NCBI RefSeq assembly: GCF_036227225.1
Contig: NZ_CP109444.1
Location: forward strand, 9,901,501-9,965,500
Direction of reading: 5' to 3'
Origin: Streptomyces sp. NBC_01478
GTDB taxonomy: Bacteria; Actinomycetota; Actinomycetes; Streptomycetales; Streptomycetaceae
Length of the DNA stretch: 64,000 nucleotides
The notes beneath the pieces were generated by a model that did not search any database, was not told where the DNA came from, and saw only the letters and a program-made list of their open reading frames with translations. The translations under genes and the position numbers were made by a program. Shown piece after piece: positions 43,887-53,408 of this stretch. Position 1 is the stretch's first letter; the number at the start of each line of letters is the position of its first letter.

Positions 43887-45089
43887 ATGTTCGACTCCGT
43901 GCGCGACGACCTCCGCACCACCCTCGACGAGATCCGCGCCGCCGGACTCCACAAGCCCGAGCGCGTGATCGGCTCCCCGCAGTCCGCGACGGTGAACGTC
44001 ACCGCGGGCGGCCGTCCCGGCGAGGTCCTCAACTTCTGCGCCAACAACTACCTCGGCCTCGCCGACCACCCCGAGGTCGTCGCCGCCGCCCACGCGGCCC
44101 TCGACCGCTGGGGCTACGGCATGGCCTCCGTCCGCTTCATCTGCGGAACCCAGGAGGTGCACAAGGACCTTGAGGCCCGCCTCTCCGGGTTCCTCGGCCA
44201 GGAGGACACGATCCTCTACTCGTCCTGCTTCGACGCCAACGGCGGTGTCTTCGAAACCCTGTTGGGCCCGGAGGACGTGGTCATCTCCGACGCGCTGAAC
44301 CACGCCTCGATCATCGACGGCATCCGCCTCTCCAAGGCCCGCCGCCTCCGGTACGCGAACCGCGACATGGCCGATCTGGAACGGCAGTTGAAGGAGGCCG
44401 CGGGCGCCCGGCGCAAGCTGGTCGTCACCGACGGCGTCTTCTCCATGGACGGCTACGTCGCCCCGCTGCGCGAGATCTGCGACCTCGCCGACCGCTACGA
44501 CGCGATGGTCATGGTCGACGACTCGCACGCCGTCGGCTTCGTCGGCCCCGGCGGCCGGGGCACCCCCGAACTGCACGGCGTCATGGACCGCGTCGACATC
44601 ATCACCGGCACCCTCGGCAAGGCCCTCGGCGGCGCCTCCGGCGGCTACGTCGCCGCCCGCGCCGAGATCGTCGCGCTGCTGCGCCAGCGCTCACGGCCGT
44701 ACCTCTTCTCCAACACTCTCGCCCCGGTGATCGCGGCAGCCTCGCTCAAGGTGCTCGACCTGCTGGAGTCGGCGGACGACCTGCGCGTCCAACTCGCCGA
44801 GAACACCGCCCTGTTCCGCCGCCGGATGACCGAGGAGGGCTTCGACATCCTCCCCGGCGACCATGCCATCGCACCCGTGATGATCGGCGACGCGACGGTG
44901 GCCGGCCGGATGGCGGAGCTGCTCCTGGAGCGGGGCGTGTACGTGATCGGCTTCTCGTACCCGGTCGTCCCGCAGGGCCAGGCCCGTATCCGGGTCCAGT
45001 TGTCCGCCGCGCACTCCACGGAGGACGTGAACCGGGCGGTGGACGCGTTCGTCGCGGCGCGGGCGGAGCTGGACACCTCGGAGAGCTGA
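43887..45089 (+). CDS. kbl: Glycine C-acetyltransferase (2-amino-3-ketobutyrate CoA ligase)
   Basis: This is a 400-residue PLP enzyme of the alpha-oxoamine synthase family that cleaves 2-amino-3-ketobutyrate with CoA to glycine and acetyl-CoA, completing threonine breakdown begun by Tdh. The Schiff-base Lys is in [13 protein letters not shown], and [13 protein letters not shown] and [10 protein letters not shown] are conserved. TTTAGGAG precedes ATG 43887. Confidence 0.95.
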   Translation: MFDSVRDDLRTTLDEIRAAGLHKPERVIGSPQSATVNVTAGGRPGEVLNFCANNYLGLADHPEVVAAAHAALDRWGYGMASVRFICGTQEVHKDLEARLSGFLGQEDTILYSSCFDANGGVFETLLGPEDVVISDALNHASIIDGIRLSKARRLRYANRDMADLERQLKEAAGARRKLVVTDGVFSMDGYVAPLREICDLADRYDAMVMVDDSHAVGFVGPGGRGTPELHGVMDRVDIITGTLGKALGGASGGYVAARAEIVALLRQRSRPYLFSNTLAPVIAAASLKVLDLLESADDLRVQLAENTALFRRRMTEEGFDILPGDHAIAPVMIGDATVAGRMAELLLERGVYVIGFSYPVVPQGQARIRVQLSAAHSTEDVNRAVDAFVAARAELDTSES

Positions 45090-45120
45090 ACAGCTTGGAC
45101 ATTTTGCGATAATCGGTCCC

Positions 45121-46023
45121 ATGATCGAAGCGCGGCGGCTCCATATCCTCCGTGCGGTGGCCGACCACCGCACCGTGACGGCGGCAGCCGCCGCGCTGTA
45201 TCTGACCCCCTCGGCGGTCTCCCAGCAACTCGCCGCGCTGGAGCAGGAGACCGGCCACCGCCTGGTCGAGCGCGGCGCCAAGGGCGTACGGCTGACCCCG
45301 GCCGGCGAGATCCTGCTCGGCCACACCAACGTGGTCCTGGCCCAGTTGGAGCGGGCCGAGGCGGAACTCGCCGCGTACAGCTCGGGCGCGGCCGGCACGG
45401 TGACGGTGGCCGCCTTCGCGACGGGCATCGCACAGGTCGTAGCACCCGCGGTGTCCCGTCTGTCTCTCCTCGCACCCGGCATCCGCCTCCGCGTCCAGGA
45501 CGCCGAGGGCGACGCCAGCCTGCCGATGGTGCTGGACCGGCAGGTGGATGTCGCGGTCGCCGTCGAGTACCGCGGGGCCCCGCCCGCCGACGACCCCCGC
45601 CTGATCCATGTCCCGCTCTACGCCGAGCCGTTCGACGTGGTCGTCCCGCTCACCCACCGCCTCGCCGACGCCGACGAGGTCCCCCTCGCCGAACTGGCCA
45701 AGGACCCGTGGATCGGCCCCTATCCCGGCAACCCCTGCCACGAGGTCACCCTCCTGGCCTGCGAGAACGCCGGATTCCAGCCCCGCCTCGAACACTCCTC
45801 GGACGACTTCCGCGCCGTGGTCGCCCTCGCCTCGGCCGACGCGGGCGTGGCCCTCGTCCCCCGCTCGGCGCTGCGCGGCATGGACCTGACGGGAGTGGCC
45901 GTCCGGCCCGTCGACGGAGTGGCGCCGACCCGCCGGGTCTTCGCCGCCGTACGACGCGGCACGGAGGAGCACCCGCTGATCCGCCCGGTACTGGACGCAC
46001 TGGAGGAAGTGGCCCGGACGTAA
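45121..46023 (+). CDS. LysR-family transcriptional regulator
   Basis: This is a 300-residue regulator with helix-turn-helix RTVTAAAAALYLTPSAVSQQLAALEQETG at the N-terminus and an effector domain. It begins 31 bases after kbl on the same strand. The AT-rich stretch ATTTTGCGATAAT just before its ATG may be its own promoter or binding site. A role in controlling threonine catabolism is possible but rests only on adjacency. Confidence 0.85.
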   Translation: MIEARRLHILRAVADHRTVTAAAAALYLTPSAVSQQLAALEQETGHRLVERGAKGVRLTPAGEILLGHTNVVLAQLERAEAELAAYSSGAAGTVTVAAFATGIAQVVAPAVSRLSLLAPGIRLRVQDAEGDASLPMVLDRQVDVAVAVEYRGAPPADDPRLIHVPLYAEPFDVVVPLTHRLADADEVPLAELAKDPWIGPYPGNPCHEVTLLACENAGFQPRLEHSSDDFRAVVALASADAGVALVPRSALRGMDLTGVAVRPVDGVAPTRRVFAAVRRGTEEHPLIRPVLDALEEVART

Positions 46024-46033
46024 CCTCGCTGTC

Positions 46034-46062
46034 TCATATTTGGGATACCGTCCCGGATATGA
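46034..46062. promoter_or_regulatory. Imperfect palindrome covering the start codon of the XRE-cupin gene
   Basis: TCATATTTGGGA (46034-46045) and TCCCGGATATGA (46051-46062) pair at 10 of 12 positions around a 5-base centre. The right arm includes the ATG at 46059-46061. It could be an autoregulatory operator or an mRNA hairpin hiding the start. Confidence 0.55.
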
Positions 46063-46652
46063 AATCCGAGGAAGCGGTGGCGGCCATCGACCCCATCGAC
46101 CCCATGGACCTCCGACTCGGCGCCAGGCTCGCCGAGCTGCGCGCCCAACACGGCTGGTCCCTGGGGGAGTTGGCGGAGCGCAGCGGGGTGAGCCGCTCGA
46201 CCCTGTCCCGCGCCGAACGCGCCGAGATCAGCCCCACCGCCTCCCTCCTCAACCGCCTGTGCGGTGTCTACGGCCGGACCATGTCCCAACTCCTCAGCGA
46301 GGTGGAGGCCGAACCCGCCCTGCTGGTCCGCGCCGCCGAGCAACCGGTGTGGGAGGACCGCGCCTCCGGTTTCGTACGACGCTCCGTGTCACCCCCGCAC
46401 ACCGGGCTGCGCGGCGAACTCGTCGAGGGGCGGCTCCGCGCGGGCGCCGACCTCGCCTACGACCGGCCGCCCGTGCCCGGCCTGGAACAGCACATCTGGG
46501 TCCTGGCCGGCGCCCTCGACGTGACGGCCCAGGACACCGAGCATCACCTGGACGCCGGTGACTGTCTGCGGTTGCGGGTGTGGGGGCCGACGCGGTTTCG
46601 CTGCCCGGGGCCTGACGACGTGCGGTACGTGCTGGCGGTGGTGCTGCCGTGA
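46059..46652 (+). CDS. XRE-family regulator with cupin domain
   Basis: This is a 197-residue regulator. The helix-turn-helix is WSLGELAERSGVSRSTLSRAERAEISPTASLLNRL, followed by a degenerate cupin ending in DDVRYVLAVVLP. ATG 46059 lies inside a palindrome and has little ribosome-site sequence, so translation may be leaderless or controlled. It overlaps the next gene, an acetyltransferase, as GTGA. The pair is a common arrangement in actinomycetes; target unknown. Confidence 0.85.
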   Translation: MKSEEAVAAIDPIDPMDLRLGARLAELRAQHGWSLGELAERSGVSRSTLSRAERAEISPTASLLNRLCGVYGRTMSQLLSEVEAEPALLVRAAEQPVWEDRASGFVRRSVSPPHTGLRGELVEGRLRAGADLAYDRPPVPGLEQHIWVLAGALDVTAQDTEHHLDAGDCLRLRVWGPTRFRCPGPDDVRYVLAVVLP

Positions 46653-47194
46653 GGGTGACACGTCTGGACGTACCCCAACTGCTCGCTGTGGTGGACGAGT
46701 TGGCGGACCTGCTGACCGACGCCGTCGACGACGGTGCCTCGATCGGCTTCCTCGCGCCGCTCGGCCGGACGGCGGCCGTCGCGTGGTGGCGGGAGCGCGC
46801 CGACGGTGTGGCCGCCGGACAGCTCGCCGTATGGGCGGCGCTCAGCGGCGACCGGGTCGTCGGCACGGTCGGCCTGGCCTTCCCCGACAAGCCCAACAGC
46901 CGCCACCGCGCCGAGCTGGTCAAGCTCATGGTGCACCGGGAGGCCAGGGGAGCGGGCCTCGGCCGCCGGCTCCTGACCACCGCCGAGGGCGCGGCCGTCG
47001 CCGTCGGCATCACCCTCCTCCACCTGGACACCGAGACCGACAGCCCCGCCGAGCACCTGTACCGCTCCGCCGACTGGACCCGGGCCGGCGTGATCCCGGA
47101 CTACGCGGCTAGCCCGGCGGGGGTGTTGCGGCCGACGACGCTCTACTACAAGCGGGTGGGGGAGGGAATGGGGGCGGCTCTTCGAGACCGGTGA
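46649..47194 (+). CDS. GNAT-family N-acetyltransferase
   Basis: This is a 181-residue acetyl-CoA-dependent acetyltransferase. The cofactor-binding loop is HREARGAGLGRRLL (motif A), preceded by the beta-strand AELVKLMV. It starts at GTG 46649 overlapping the regulator stop, so it is coupled to the XRE-cupin gene. Relatives acetylate antibiotics, small amines or protein N-termini; no substrate can be inferred. Confidence 0.85.
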   Translation: MRVTRLDVPQLLAVVDELADLLTDAVDDGASIGFLAPLGRTAAVAWWRERADGVAAGQLAVWAALSGDRVVGTVGLAFPDKPNSRHRAELVKLMVHREARGAGLGRRLLTTAEGAAVAVGITLLHLDTETDSPAEHLYRSADWTRAGVIPDYAASPAGVLRPTTLYYKRVGEGMGAALRDR

Positions 47195-47208
47195 CGTGAG
47201 CCGGCCGG

Positions 47209-47586
47209 TCAGCGCGGAGAGATGCGTACGTGATCGACGGCCGGCAGGGAAGTCGGCATCTCGTCGGTGACCCAGGCGTACTCCAGGGCCGCCAAGGTCG
47301 CACCCTCGTCGGTCCACACCAACAGCTCGACGACGTATGCGCCCGACGGATCGTGCACGTGAGCGTCGACGGGTACGAGCTCGGACGCCATCGCCGCATG
47401 CCGTACGGGTTCGCGGACCCGCAGATCGACGCTCACGGACTCGGGTGCCCAGCGGGCCACGACCTCCGTCCGCTCCAGTTGGCTCCGCAGCGCGGGAGCG
47501 CCGGCGAAGTCGGCCGAGAGGACGCACTCCAGCACGGCTCGCTCAGGGCGGCTCAGGGGGCGGGGTCCGACGGGTACGGGCGGCAT
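47209..47586 (-). CDS. Hypothetical protein, 125 residues
   Basis: I do not recognise this family. The frame begins at ATG 47584-47586 (MPPVPVGPRPLSRPERAVLECVLSADFAG) and is acidic overall, without membrane segments or signal peptide. The last half (AYVVELLVWTDEGATLAALEYAWVTDE) looks like an alternating beta/alpha fold. It converges on the acetyltransferase with 14 bases between stops and is divergent from the YjbR gene. Codon usage is normal for the region, supporting a real gene. Confidence 0.6.
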   Translation of the reverse strand: MPPVPVGPRPLSRPERAVLECVLSADFAGAPALRSQLERTEVVARWAPESVSVDLRVREPVRHAAMASELVPVDAHVHDPSGAYVVELLVWTDEGATLAALEYAWVTDEMPTSLPAVDHVRISPR

Positions 47587-47686
47587 GGGTCCATCATCCC
47601 TGCTCCGTGCCCTGGCCATGTCGCGCCGGCACCGATACGGGGCTCCCATCAGGTGATTGTCAGTGCTGGAGGCTATCTTGCGTCTC

Positions 47687-48052
47687 ATGCCGGATGCCGA
47701 AGACGTACGCCGTATCGCCCTCTCCCTCCCGGACACGACGGAGAAGGTCGCCTGGAACATGCCCACGTTCCGGGTCGCCGGGAAGATGTTCGTGACGGTG
47801 CCCGAGGAGGAGACCTCCATCGCCGTGCGCTGCCCCAAGGAGGAGCGCGACGAACTGGTGCTGGCCGAGCCGGACAAGTTCTGGATCGCCGACCACGAGG
47901 CGGGCTTCGCCTGGGTCCGGGCCCGCCTCTCCGCACTGGACAGCGAGGACGAACTCCGCGACATCCTCGCCGACTCCTGGCGCCAGGCGGCCCCGCCCCG
48001 ACTCCTGGACGCCTACCCCGAGTTGGGCCTGCCGTCCGGCTCCGGCGACTGA
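47687..48052 (+). CDS. MmcQ/YjbR family protein
   Basis: This is a 121-residue protein of the MmcQ/YjbR (CyaY-like fold) family, often described as DNA-binding but without proven function. The opening DAEDVRRIALSLPDTTEKVAWNMPTFRV and the W-rich middle (KFWIADHEAGFAWVRARL) are typical. ATG 47687 gives the family length; the frame is open from TTG 47657. A standalone gene. Confidence 0.8.
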   Translation: MPDAEDVRRIALSLPDTTEKVAWNMPTFRVAGKMFVTVPEEETSIAVRCPKEERDELVLAEPDKFWIADHEAGFAWVRARLSALDSEDELRDILADSWRQAAPPRLLDAYPELGLPSGSGD

Positions 48053-48205
48053 AATCCCCTCGGGCGTTGTCAGTGCTGCGTGGCATCATCCGGAAGCGGG
48101 AGTGGGAGCCGGGGCGCGGGGGGATCCGGCTCCCACCTGAGCAGGAGGTCATGAGCACCGGCGGGGTGCTTCGGGGGCGGCGGTCGGGGGAGGGAGTGGT
48201 GGGGG

Positions 48206-49642
48206 ATGACGGGGACAGCGTCGAATCCGGCGCGTGAAGGGACGGGGCGGGGGCCGGTGCCGGGCGGAGTTGCCGGCGGAGGCGCGGGCGATGACATCGT
48301 TGCCGGAGCGGACGGCGGGTCGGCCGACGGTCCGGTGAAGCGGGGCGACGGCGGTGGCGAACGGCCCGTCTGGTCACGGGACTTCGCGCTGTTCTTCGTG
48401 GCACGCGCCGTCGCCCGGCTCGGCGACACCATGCTCCCCGTGGCCCTCGCCGCCGGCCTGTTGGAACACGGGTACGGCGCGGGTGCGGTCGGCCTCGCCA
48501 TGGCCTCGACCGCCGCCGCCTTCGCGGGACTTGTCGTCTTCGGCGGTGTGATCGCCGACCGGTTCAGCACCCGGAAACTGATGATCGGCGCCGACCTGGT
48601 GCGCCTCGGCACCCAGTCCCTCGCCGCCGTGGTCTTCTTCACCGGCCATGTCGTGCTCTGGGAGATCTGCGCGATCGGCTTCGTCAACGGCGTCGCGGGC
48701 GCGGTGTTCCAGCCGGGCGTGGCGAGTACGGTCCCGAGACTCGCCTCCGACATCCAGGGCGCGAACGGCGCGATACGCATCGCCGAGTCCGCCGCCCAAC
48801 TCGCGGGTCCGGCCGTGGCGGGCCTGCTCGTTGGATTCACCTCACCCGGCGGCGTGTTCGCGGCCCACGCCGCCACGTACGCGGTGAGCGCCCTCTGCCT
48901 CCTGCTGCTCCGGCTGCCCCCGCTCGCGCCGGGCAGCCGCGAGCCCGGGCACGGAACGGGCGCCTTCAAAGCCGATCTGGTCGAGGGCTGGCGGGAGTTC
49001 AGATCACGCACCTGGCTCTGGGGAGTCATCGCCGTCTGGTGCCTCTACATGATCGCCGTATCGGGCCCGACCACACCGCTCGTGGCGACCCAGGTGGTGC
49101 AACAGCACGGCCCGCGCGCCTACGGCCTGGTCAACTCAGCCCTCGGCGCGGGCACCGTCGTAGGCGGGCTGCTCGCCCTGCGGCTGCGCCCCCGCCGTAT
49201 GCTCCGCGCCGGGGCGATCGCCCTCTTCGCCTTCGCAGGTTTCCCGGCGACCGTGGGAGCGGGGCTCGGTGTACCGGCCATGGCGGCCGGGGCCGCCGTC
49301 GCCGGGGTGGGGATGTCCTTTTGGGGTGTGATGTGGGCGACGAGCGTCCAGACACAGGTCCCACCGGACGTCCTCAACCGCATCCACGCGTACGACGTGG
49401 CGGGCTCCCTCGCGATGCTGCCCGTCGGCCAGGCCCTGGCGGGCCCCGCCGCCGGGGCCCTCGGCGCCGACCAGGTGCTCCTCGTCGCGGGCGCGATGAG
49501 CCTCGTGGTACCGATCGCGCTGCTCCTCGTGCCCGCCATACGCGACCTGATACGCGCCGACCCGGTCGCGCTCGGCCCGAGCGGCCGGAGCGGCCCGAGC
49601 GGCGCGGCGATACGCGAACCGGCGTGCCCGCAGGAGAGTTGA
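48206..49642 (+). CDS. MFS exporter (MFS_3/EntS-like)
   Basis: This is a 478-residue transporter with about 12 membrane segments. After a ~50-residue Gly-rich cytoplasmic N-terminus comes RDFALFFVARAVARLGDTMLPVAL, typical of the enterobactin-exporter-like group, with the loop GGVIADRFSTRKLM (motif A). Substrate unknown; probably a drug or siderophore-type exporter. The N-terminal extension may be overlong if a later GTG is the real start. Confidence 0.83.
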   Translation: MTGTASNPAREGTGRGPVPGGVAGGGAGDDIVAGADGGSADGPVKRGDGGGERPVWSRDFALFFVARAVARLGDTMLPVALAAGLLEHGYGAGAVGLAMASTAAAFAGLVVFGGVIADRFSTRKLMIGADLVRLGTQSLAAVVFFTGHVVLWEICAIGFVNGVAGAVFQPGVASTVPRLASDIQGANGAIRIAESAAQLAGPAVAGLLVGFTSPGGVFAAHAATYAVSALCLLLLRLPPLAPGSREPGHGTGAFKADLVEGWREFRSRTWLWGVIAVWCLYMIAVSGPTTPLVATQVVQQHGPRAYGLVNSALGAGTVVGGLLALRLRPRRMLRAGAIALFAFAGFPATVGAGLGVPAMAAGAAVAGVGMSFWGVMWATSVQTQVPPDVLNRIHAYDVAGSLAMLPVGQALAGPAAGALGADQVLLVAGAMSLVVPIALLLVPAIRDLIRADPVALGPSGRSGPSGAAIREPACPQES

Positions 49643-49677
49643 CGGAGGGTGCGGGTGTTGCCGTACGGCGGACTGGG

Positions 49678-50598
49678 TTAGCCCCTCGCTACCGCCGGCC
49701 CGCTTCCGACGAAGCCCGCGATCCGTTCGCGCAGCGTCCGGGCGTCGAGCCCGTGTGCGGTGATGTGTTCCTCGACGGTGCCGTAGCGCCGGAGTTCGGC
49801 GCGGCCCACGCCCAGGCCGAGCACGCGGTGGGGCACGTCGGCGAGGGCGTCGTTCGCGGCGGTCGTCGAGGTGCCGGCCAGGTAGGGCTCGACGAGGACG
49901 ACGTCCGTCCCGGCCGTGCGCGTGGCCCGGCGCAACGCGGCCGCGTCGAAGGGCCGTACGGTCGTGGCGTACAGGACGGTGACGTCGAGGCCCTCGGTCG
50001 CGGTGAGGACGGCGTCGAGCATCGGTCCGACGGCGACGACCACACCGGAGCGGCCCTCGCGGACGGTGCTGAAGCGTGCGCCGTCGACCGGGAGTGCCTG
50101 CGCGTTGGACTGGACGGACAGCCGTACGTACACCTTGTCGTCGCCCGCGGCGACCGCGTGCCGCAGCAGGGTCTCGGCCTCGTCCGGGTGGCCCGGCACG
50201 TGCACGGTCCAGCTTTCCAGGGTGTCGAGGAGGGCCACGTCGCCCGGAGCCATGTGCGTGAACCCGCCGGCGGGCCAGTCGAAGGAGGCGGCGGCGCTCA
50301 CCAGCACCGCGCCGACGTCCTGGTGCCCGAGGTCCAGCTTGACCTGCTCGAAGGGCCGCTCGACGAGGAAACTCGCGAAGGTGTGCAGGACCGGACGCAT
50401 CCCGGTCAGGGCGAGTCCCGCGCCCGCCCCGACGAGGAGCTGTTCGCGGATGCCGACGTTGATCACCCGGTCGGGGTGCCGGAGCCGGGCGTCGGTGAAG
50501 CCGTCCGTGCCGATCTCGGCGAGGACGACGGCCACCCGAGGGTCCTCGTCGAGCAGCCGGGAGACGACCGGGGCGAACCGGTCACGCATGGTGTCCAT
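49678..50598 (-). CDS. Transketolase C-terminal subunit
   Basis: This is a 306-residue protein covering the pyrimidine-binding and C-terminal domains of transketolase. The segment VINVGIREQLLVGAGAG contains the catalytic Glu region, followed by a Rossmann-like C-terminal domain. It works with the N-terminal subunit encoded upstream, together forming one thiamine-diphosphate active site. The two genes are 86 bases apart on the same strand. Split transketolases in actinomycetes are usually accessory to specialised sugar or secondary metabolism. Confidence 0.88.
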   Translation of the reverse strand: MDTMRDRFAPVVSRLLDEDPRVAVVLAEIGTDGFTDARLRHPDRVINVGIREQLLVGAGAGLALTGMRPVLHTFASFLVERPFEQVKLDLGHQDVGAVLVSAAASFDWPAGGFTHMAPGDVALLDTLESWTVHVPGHPDEAETLLRHAVAAGDDKVYVRLSVQSNAQALPVDGARFSTVREGRSGVVVAVGPMLDAVLTATEGLDVTVLYATTVRPFDAAALRRATRTAGTDVVLVEPYLAGTSTTAANDALADVPHRVLGLGVGRAELRRYGTVEEHITAHGLDARTLRERIAGFVGSGPAVARG

Positions 50599-50621
50599 GG
50601 AAAGTGAGCCCTTCTTGAGCC

Positions 50622-50652
50622 GCTGCTACTGCTACTGCTACCGGTGCTGCTG
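50622..50652. repeat. Short CTG/CTA-rich microsatellite between the two transketolase genes
   Basis: The stretch GCTGCTACTGCTACTGCTAC followed by CGGTGCTGCTG is a degenerate trinucleotide/hexanucleotide repeat. It occupies part of the 86-base linker and may vary in length between strains. Confidence 0.55.
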
Positions 50653-50684
50653 ATTGACGATCGGATTGCCGAACGGGCGGACGG

Positions 50685-51395
50685 TCAGGCGGACTTGGGC
50701 TCCACCCGGGCCACGACCACATGCGGTCGGCCGGGGTGCGGCGCGGTGAAGGCGGCGTACAGCGCCTCGTGGTCGCGGCCGTCCACCGTCACCGCCGACC
50801 AGCCCGCGGCCTCGAAGCGCGCGGCGATACCGCCCGGCCGGGCATGGCTCGCGGAGGAGTTGTCGATGACGACGGTGTGCAGCCGGTCCAGTCCGGCGGG
50901 CCCGACGAAGGCGATGGCCTCGTGGTTGCTGCCCTCGTCCAGTTCGGCGTCGCCGACCAGGACCCAGATCCGCGGTCCGGTGCGCCCCTGGGCGCGCAGC
51001 CCCAGTGCCGTTCCGACGGCGATCGGCAGCCCGTGCCCCAGCGACCCGCTGCCGATCTCGGCGCCCGGCACCAGTACCCGGTCGGGGTGGTGCCCGAGCG
51101 GCGAGTCGTAGGAACCGAAGTCCGGGAGCCACTCCACCGGGACGAATCCCTTGGCGGCCAGCACGGCGTAGTAGGCCATCGGTCCGTGCCCCTTGGAGAG
51201 CAGGAACCGGTCCCGCCCGGGGTCGTCCATCCGCTCCGGACCGACCCGTAGCACCCGGTCGTAGAGGACCCACAGCGCGTCGAGCGTCGAGGTCGCCGCC
51301 GGTCCGTGTTTCTCGTCGCCGGTCATCAGCCCCATGAGGCGGGGCAGGTCGCCGTATGTGCAGGGGCGGCCGTGTTCCGTGGTTGTCGCTGTCAT
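50685..51395 (-). CDS. Transketolase N-terminal (TPP diphosphate-binding) subunit
   Basis: This is a 236-residue subunit with the metal/diphosphate motif VGDAELDEGSNHEA and IDNS, plus LSKGHGPMAYYAVLAAKG at the substrate channel. It is the upstream partner of the C-terminal subunit. ATG 51393-51395 starts the frame. It lacks a second subunit domain in itself, so activity needs the pair. No pathway genes flank it, so its sugar substrates are unknown. Confidence 0.88.
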   Translation of the reverse strand: MTATTTEHGRPCTYGDLPRLMGLMTGDEKHGPAATSTLDALWVLYDRVLRVGPERMDDPGRDRFLLSKGHGPMAYYAVLAAKGFVPVEWLPDFGSYDSPLGHHPDRVLVPGAEIGSGSLGHGLPIAVGTALGLRAQGRTGPRIWVLVGDAELDEGSNHEAIAFVGPAGLDRLHTVVIDNSSASHARPGGIAARFEAAGWSAVTVDGRDHEALYAAFTAPHPGRPHVVVARVEPKSA

Positions 51396-51527
51396 GCGGA
51401 CGATCGTGCAACCTCAACCAAACTTCAGGTCAAGCGGGCCGAAGAAAGGCGGGCGCGATCATCGACGCGAGTGCGGTATTGTTTCCATGCGCGTTCAACC
51501 AGGGGAAACCCCAGGTCAGACGGGCAA

Positions 51528-51601
<74 letters not shown>

Positions 51602-51608
51602 CAGTGCG

Positions 51609-51646
51609 AAGGGTCTTCACAGGCGAGAGCCTGTGGGGGCCCTTTT
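51609..51646 (+). terminator. Terminator behind tRNA-Pro
   Basis: A nested stem (AAGGG...CCCTT outside, CACAGGC-GAGA-GCCTGTG inside at 51618-51635) ends in a TTTT run at 51643-51646. It is a classical factor-independent terminator for the tRNA transcript. Confidence 0.85.
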
Positions 51647-51718
51647 CGTATGGGCCGTTTCCGATCTTCGAGGTTGAGCATGCCGCTCATCGGCACTTTT
51701 ACTCGGAGGCCGGCGAAA

Positions 51719-52676
51719 ATGCCGTTGCTTGACCTGGACAAGATCACTGCGGGTCTGTCGAAGACCTGGTCGGGGTTTCTGCGGGACTGGGACCGCTCGT
51801 TGCGCTCGGGGAACTATCGGGAGACCACCCGCTACAACTATCTGCTCGCGGCCGCGCAGTTGGGCCGCTACCTGGGGGAGTACTCGCCGGACCCGGAGGC
51901 CGACGACGCGGCCGAGGATCCGACCGCAGTCAGCCGCGCCCATGTCGAGGCGTTCCAGGCGTGGATGATCGAGACGCGGTCGGCGCCGACGGCGCTGAAC
52001 AAGCACAAGGCATTGCAGCAGTTCTTCAAGTGGCTGATGCTCGACGAGGGTGAGATCGGCCGGTCGCCGATGGAGCGGGTCAGGCAGCCGAAGATGCCGC
52101 AGAAGCTGGTTCCGGTCATCCCTGACGAGGAGACCACGAGAGTCCTCGGCACGTGCAAGGGCAGGCAGTTCGCCCAACTTCGAGACGAGGCGATCATCCG
52201 CCTGTACTGCAACACGGGGGCGCCTGTCCGAGGTCGGCAACCTCCTGCTCGACGACGTCGACATGGACACCGAGTCGGTGCACTTCCACGGCAAGGGCAG
52301 CAAGGACCGGCGCGTGCGCTTCGGGCCGAGGACCGCGCGGGCCGTCAGCCGCTATCTGCGGGCCCGCGCCAAGCACAAGGCGGCTGACCTGCCGGATCTG
52401 TGGCTGGCCGAACGGGGGATCCGGCCGCTCGCCCCCAACGGCATCAAGATTATGCTCAAGCGGCGGGGCCTTGAGGCCGGACTGGTCAAGCTGCACGCGC
52501 ATCGGTGGCGGCATACCTTCGCCCATGAGTGGAAGCGTGCCGGCGGCGACACCGGCGACCTGATGCTGCTGCTCGGGTGGACGTCGCAGGAGTTGCCCCG
52601 CTGCTACGGCGCCAGCGCCGCTGCCGAACGCGCCCAGGAAACCCACCAGCGGATCGGGGTCGGTGATCATGTCTGA
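51719..52676 (+). pseudogene. Frameshifted tyrosine-recombinase integrase
   Basis: A site-specific integrase of ~318 codons if repaired. The N-terminal part (to RLYCNTGA) is in one frame and the catalytic part (RLSEVGNLLLDDVD onward) in another. Comparing the two, a two-base loss near 52220-52222 breaks the gene exactly at the first catalytic Arg. The remaining catalytic residues are intact: HRWRHTF, LLGWTSQE and the Tyr in RCYGAS. GGAGG precedes ATG 51719. Position and orientation behind tRNA-Pro mark it as the integrase of a former mobile element; a sequencing error is the alternative. Confidence 0.87.
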
Positions 52677-53408
52677 ACCCCGAGGGCTCCCCGCGCGGTA
52701 CGGCGGCGGGCGCGAGCAGCAGCTGGCCTTCCGAGCTGTCACCACGATCACACGGGTGGTGGTTGGCCTCGCCTTCCTCTTCGGCTTCGGCAACGTCTGG
52801 ACACTGGCCCCTACGGCTGGGCGTGTCCGGATGGGTGGCCCCGCTCGTCGCACCCGCCGTGGACCTTTCGGTCCTGGCACTCCTGCGCGCGATCCGGTAT
52901 CTCGCCCTCTACGGTGCCCCGAGGCCGCGCTGCGCCCGGCCCACAGGCTGCTGCTCCTGGTCAGACTGTTCACCCTCGCGTTCAACGTCACCGAGCCGCT
53001 GCTCGCGGGCGCGTACGGCGGGCGGCTTTCGACGCCGTGGGCCCGCTGTTGCTGATCGGTTGGGCCGAGATCGGCCCCGGCGTGCCGCAAACCATCAGCG
53101 GTATCCGTGCCGTCGCCGACGATGCGCCGACATTGCCGAGCAGTAGTTCAAGCACTTCCGGAGGACGGCTGCGCAGTGTGCCAGCCGTCCATCCCGGCAC
53201 CGGGGTGGACGGCACCGATGATCTTCTTGATCGGGCTCGGGCTGAAGATGTCCGGCATTGACAGGCCCACTTGCGTTCGATTTCTGCCGAAACGCTCCGT
53301 AAGCGACTGCATATCGGCGCCGCGCGATCCCGCTCGCTGGTCGCTGTCTTGCGCACCAGTAGTGCTGGGGAGGTTGGCAGCGGGTTCCGGGCTGTTCGCC
53401 GCTGGTAG
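52669..53408 (+). pseudogene. Decayed DUF2637-like conjugative-element protein
   Basis: The fragments align in order with the plan I know for DUF2637 membrane proteins of actinomycete integrative elements. First come helices around VVVGLAFLFGFGNVW, then WVAPLVAPAVDLSVLALL, LFTLAFNVTEPLLAG, and AVGPLLLIGWAEIGPG. A C-terminal helix-turn-helix follows (DDLLDRARAEDVRH, ISAETLRKRLHIGAARSRSL). Reading requires shifts near 52806, 52918 and 53016 and crosses a TGA at 53259-53261. It begins 8 bases inside the integrase end. It is clearly non-functional and overlaps, antisense, the tail of larE. Confidence 0.75.
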
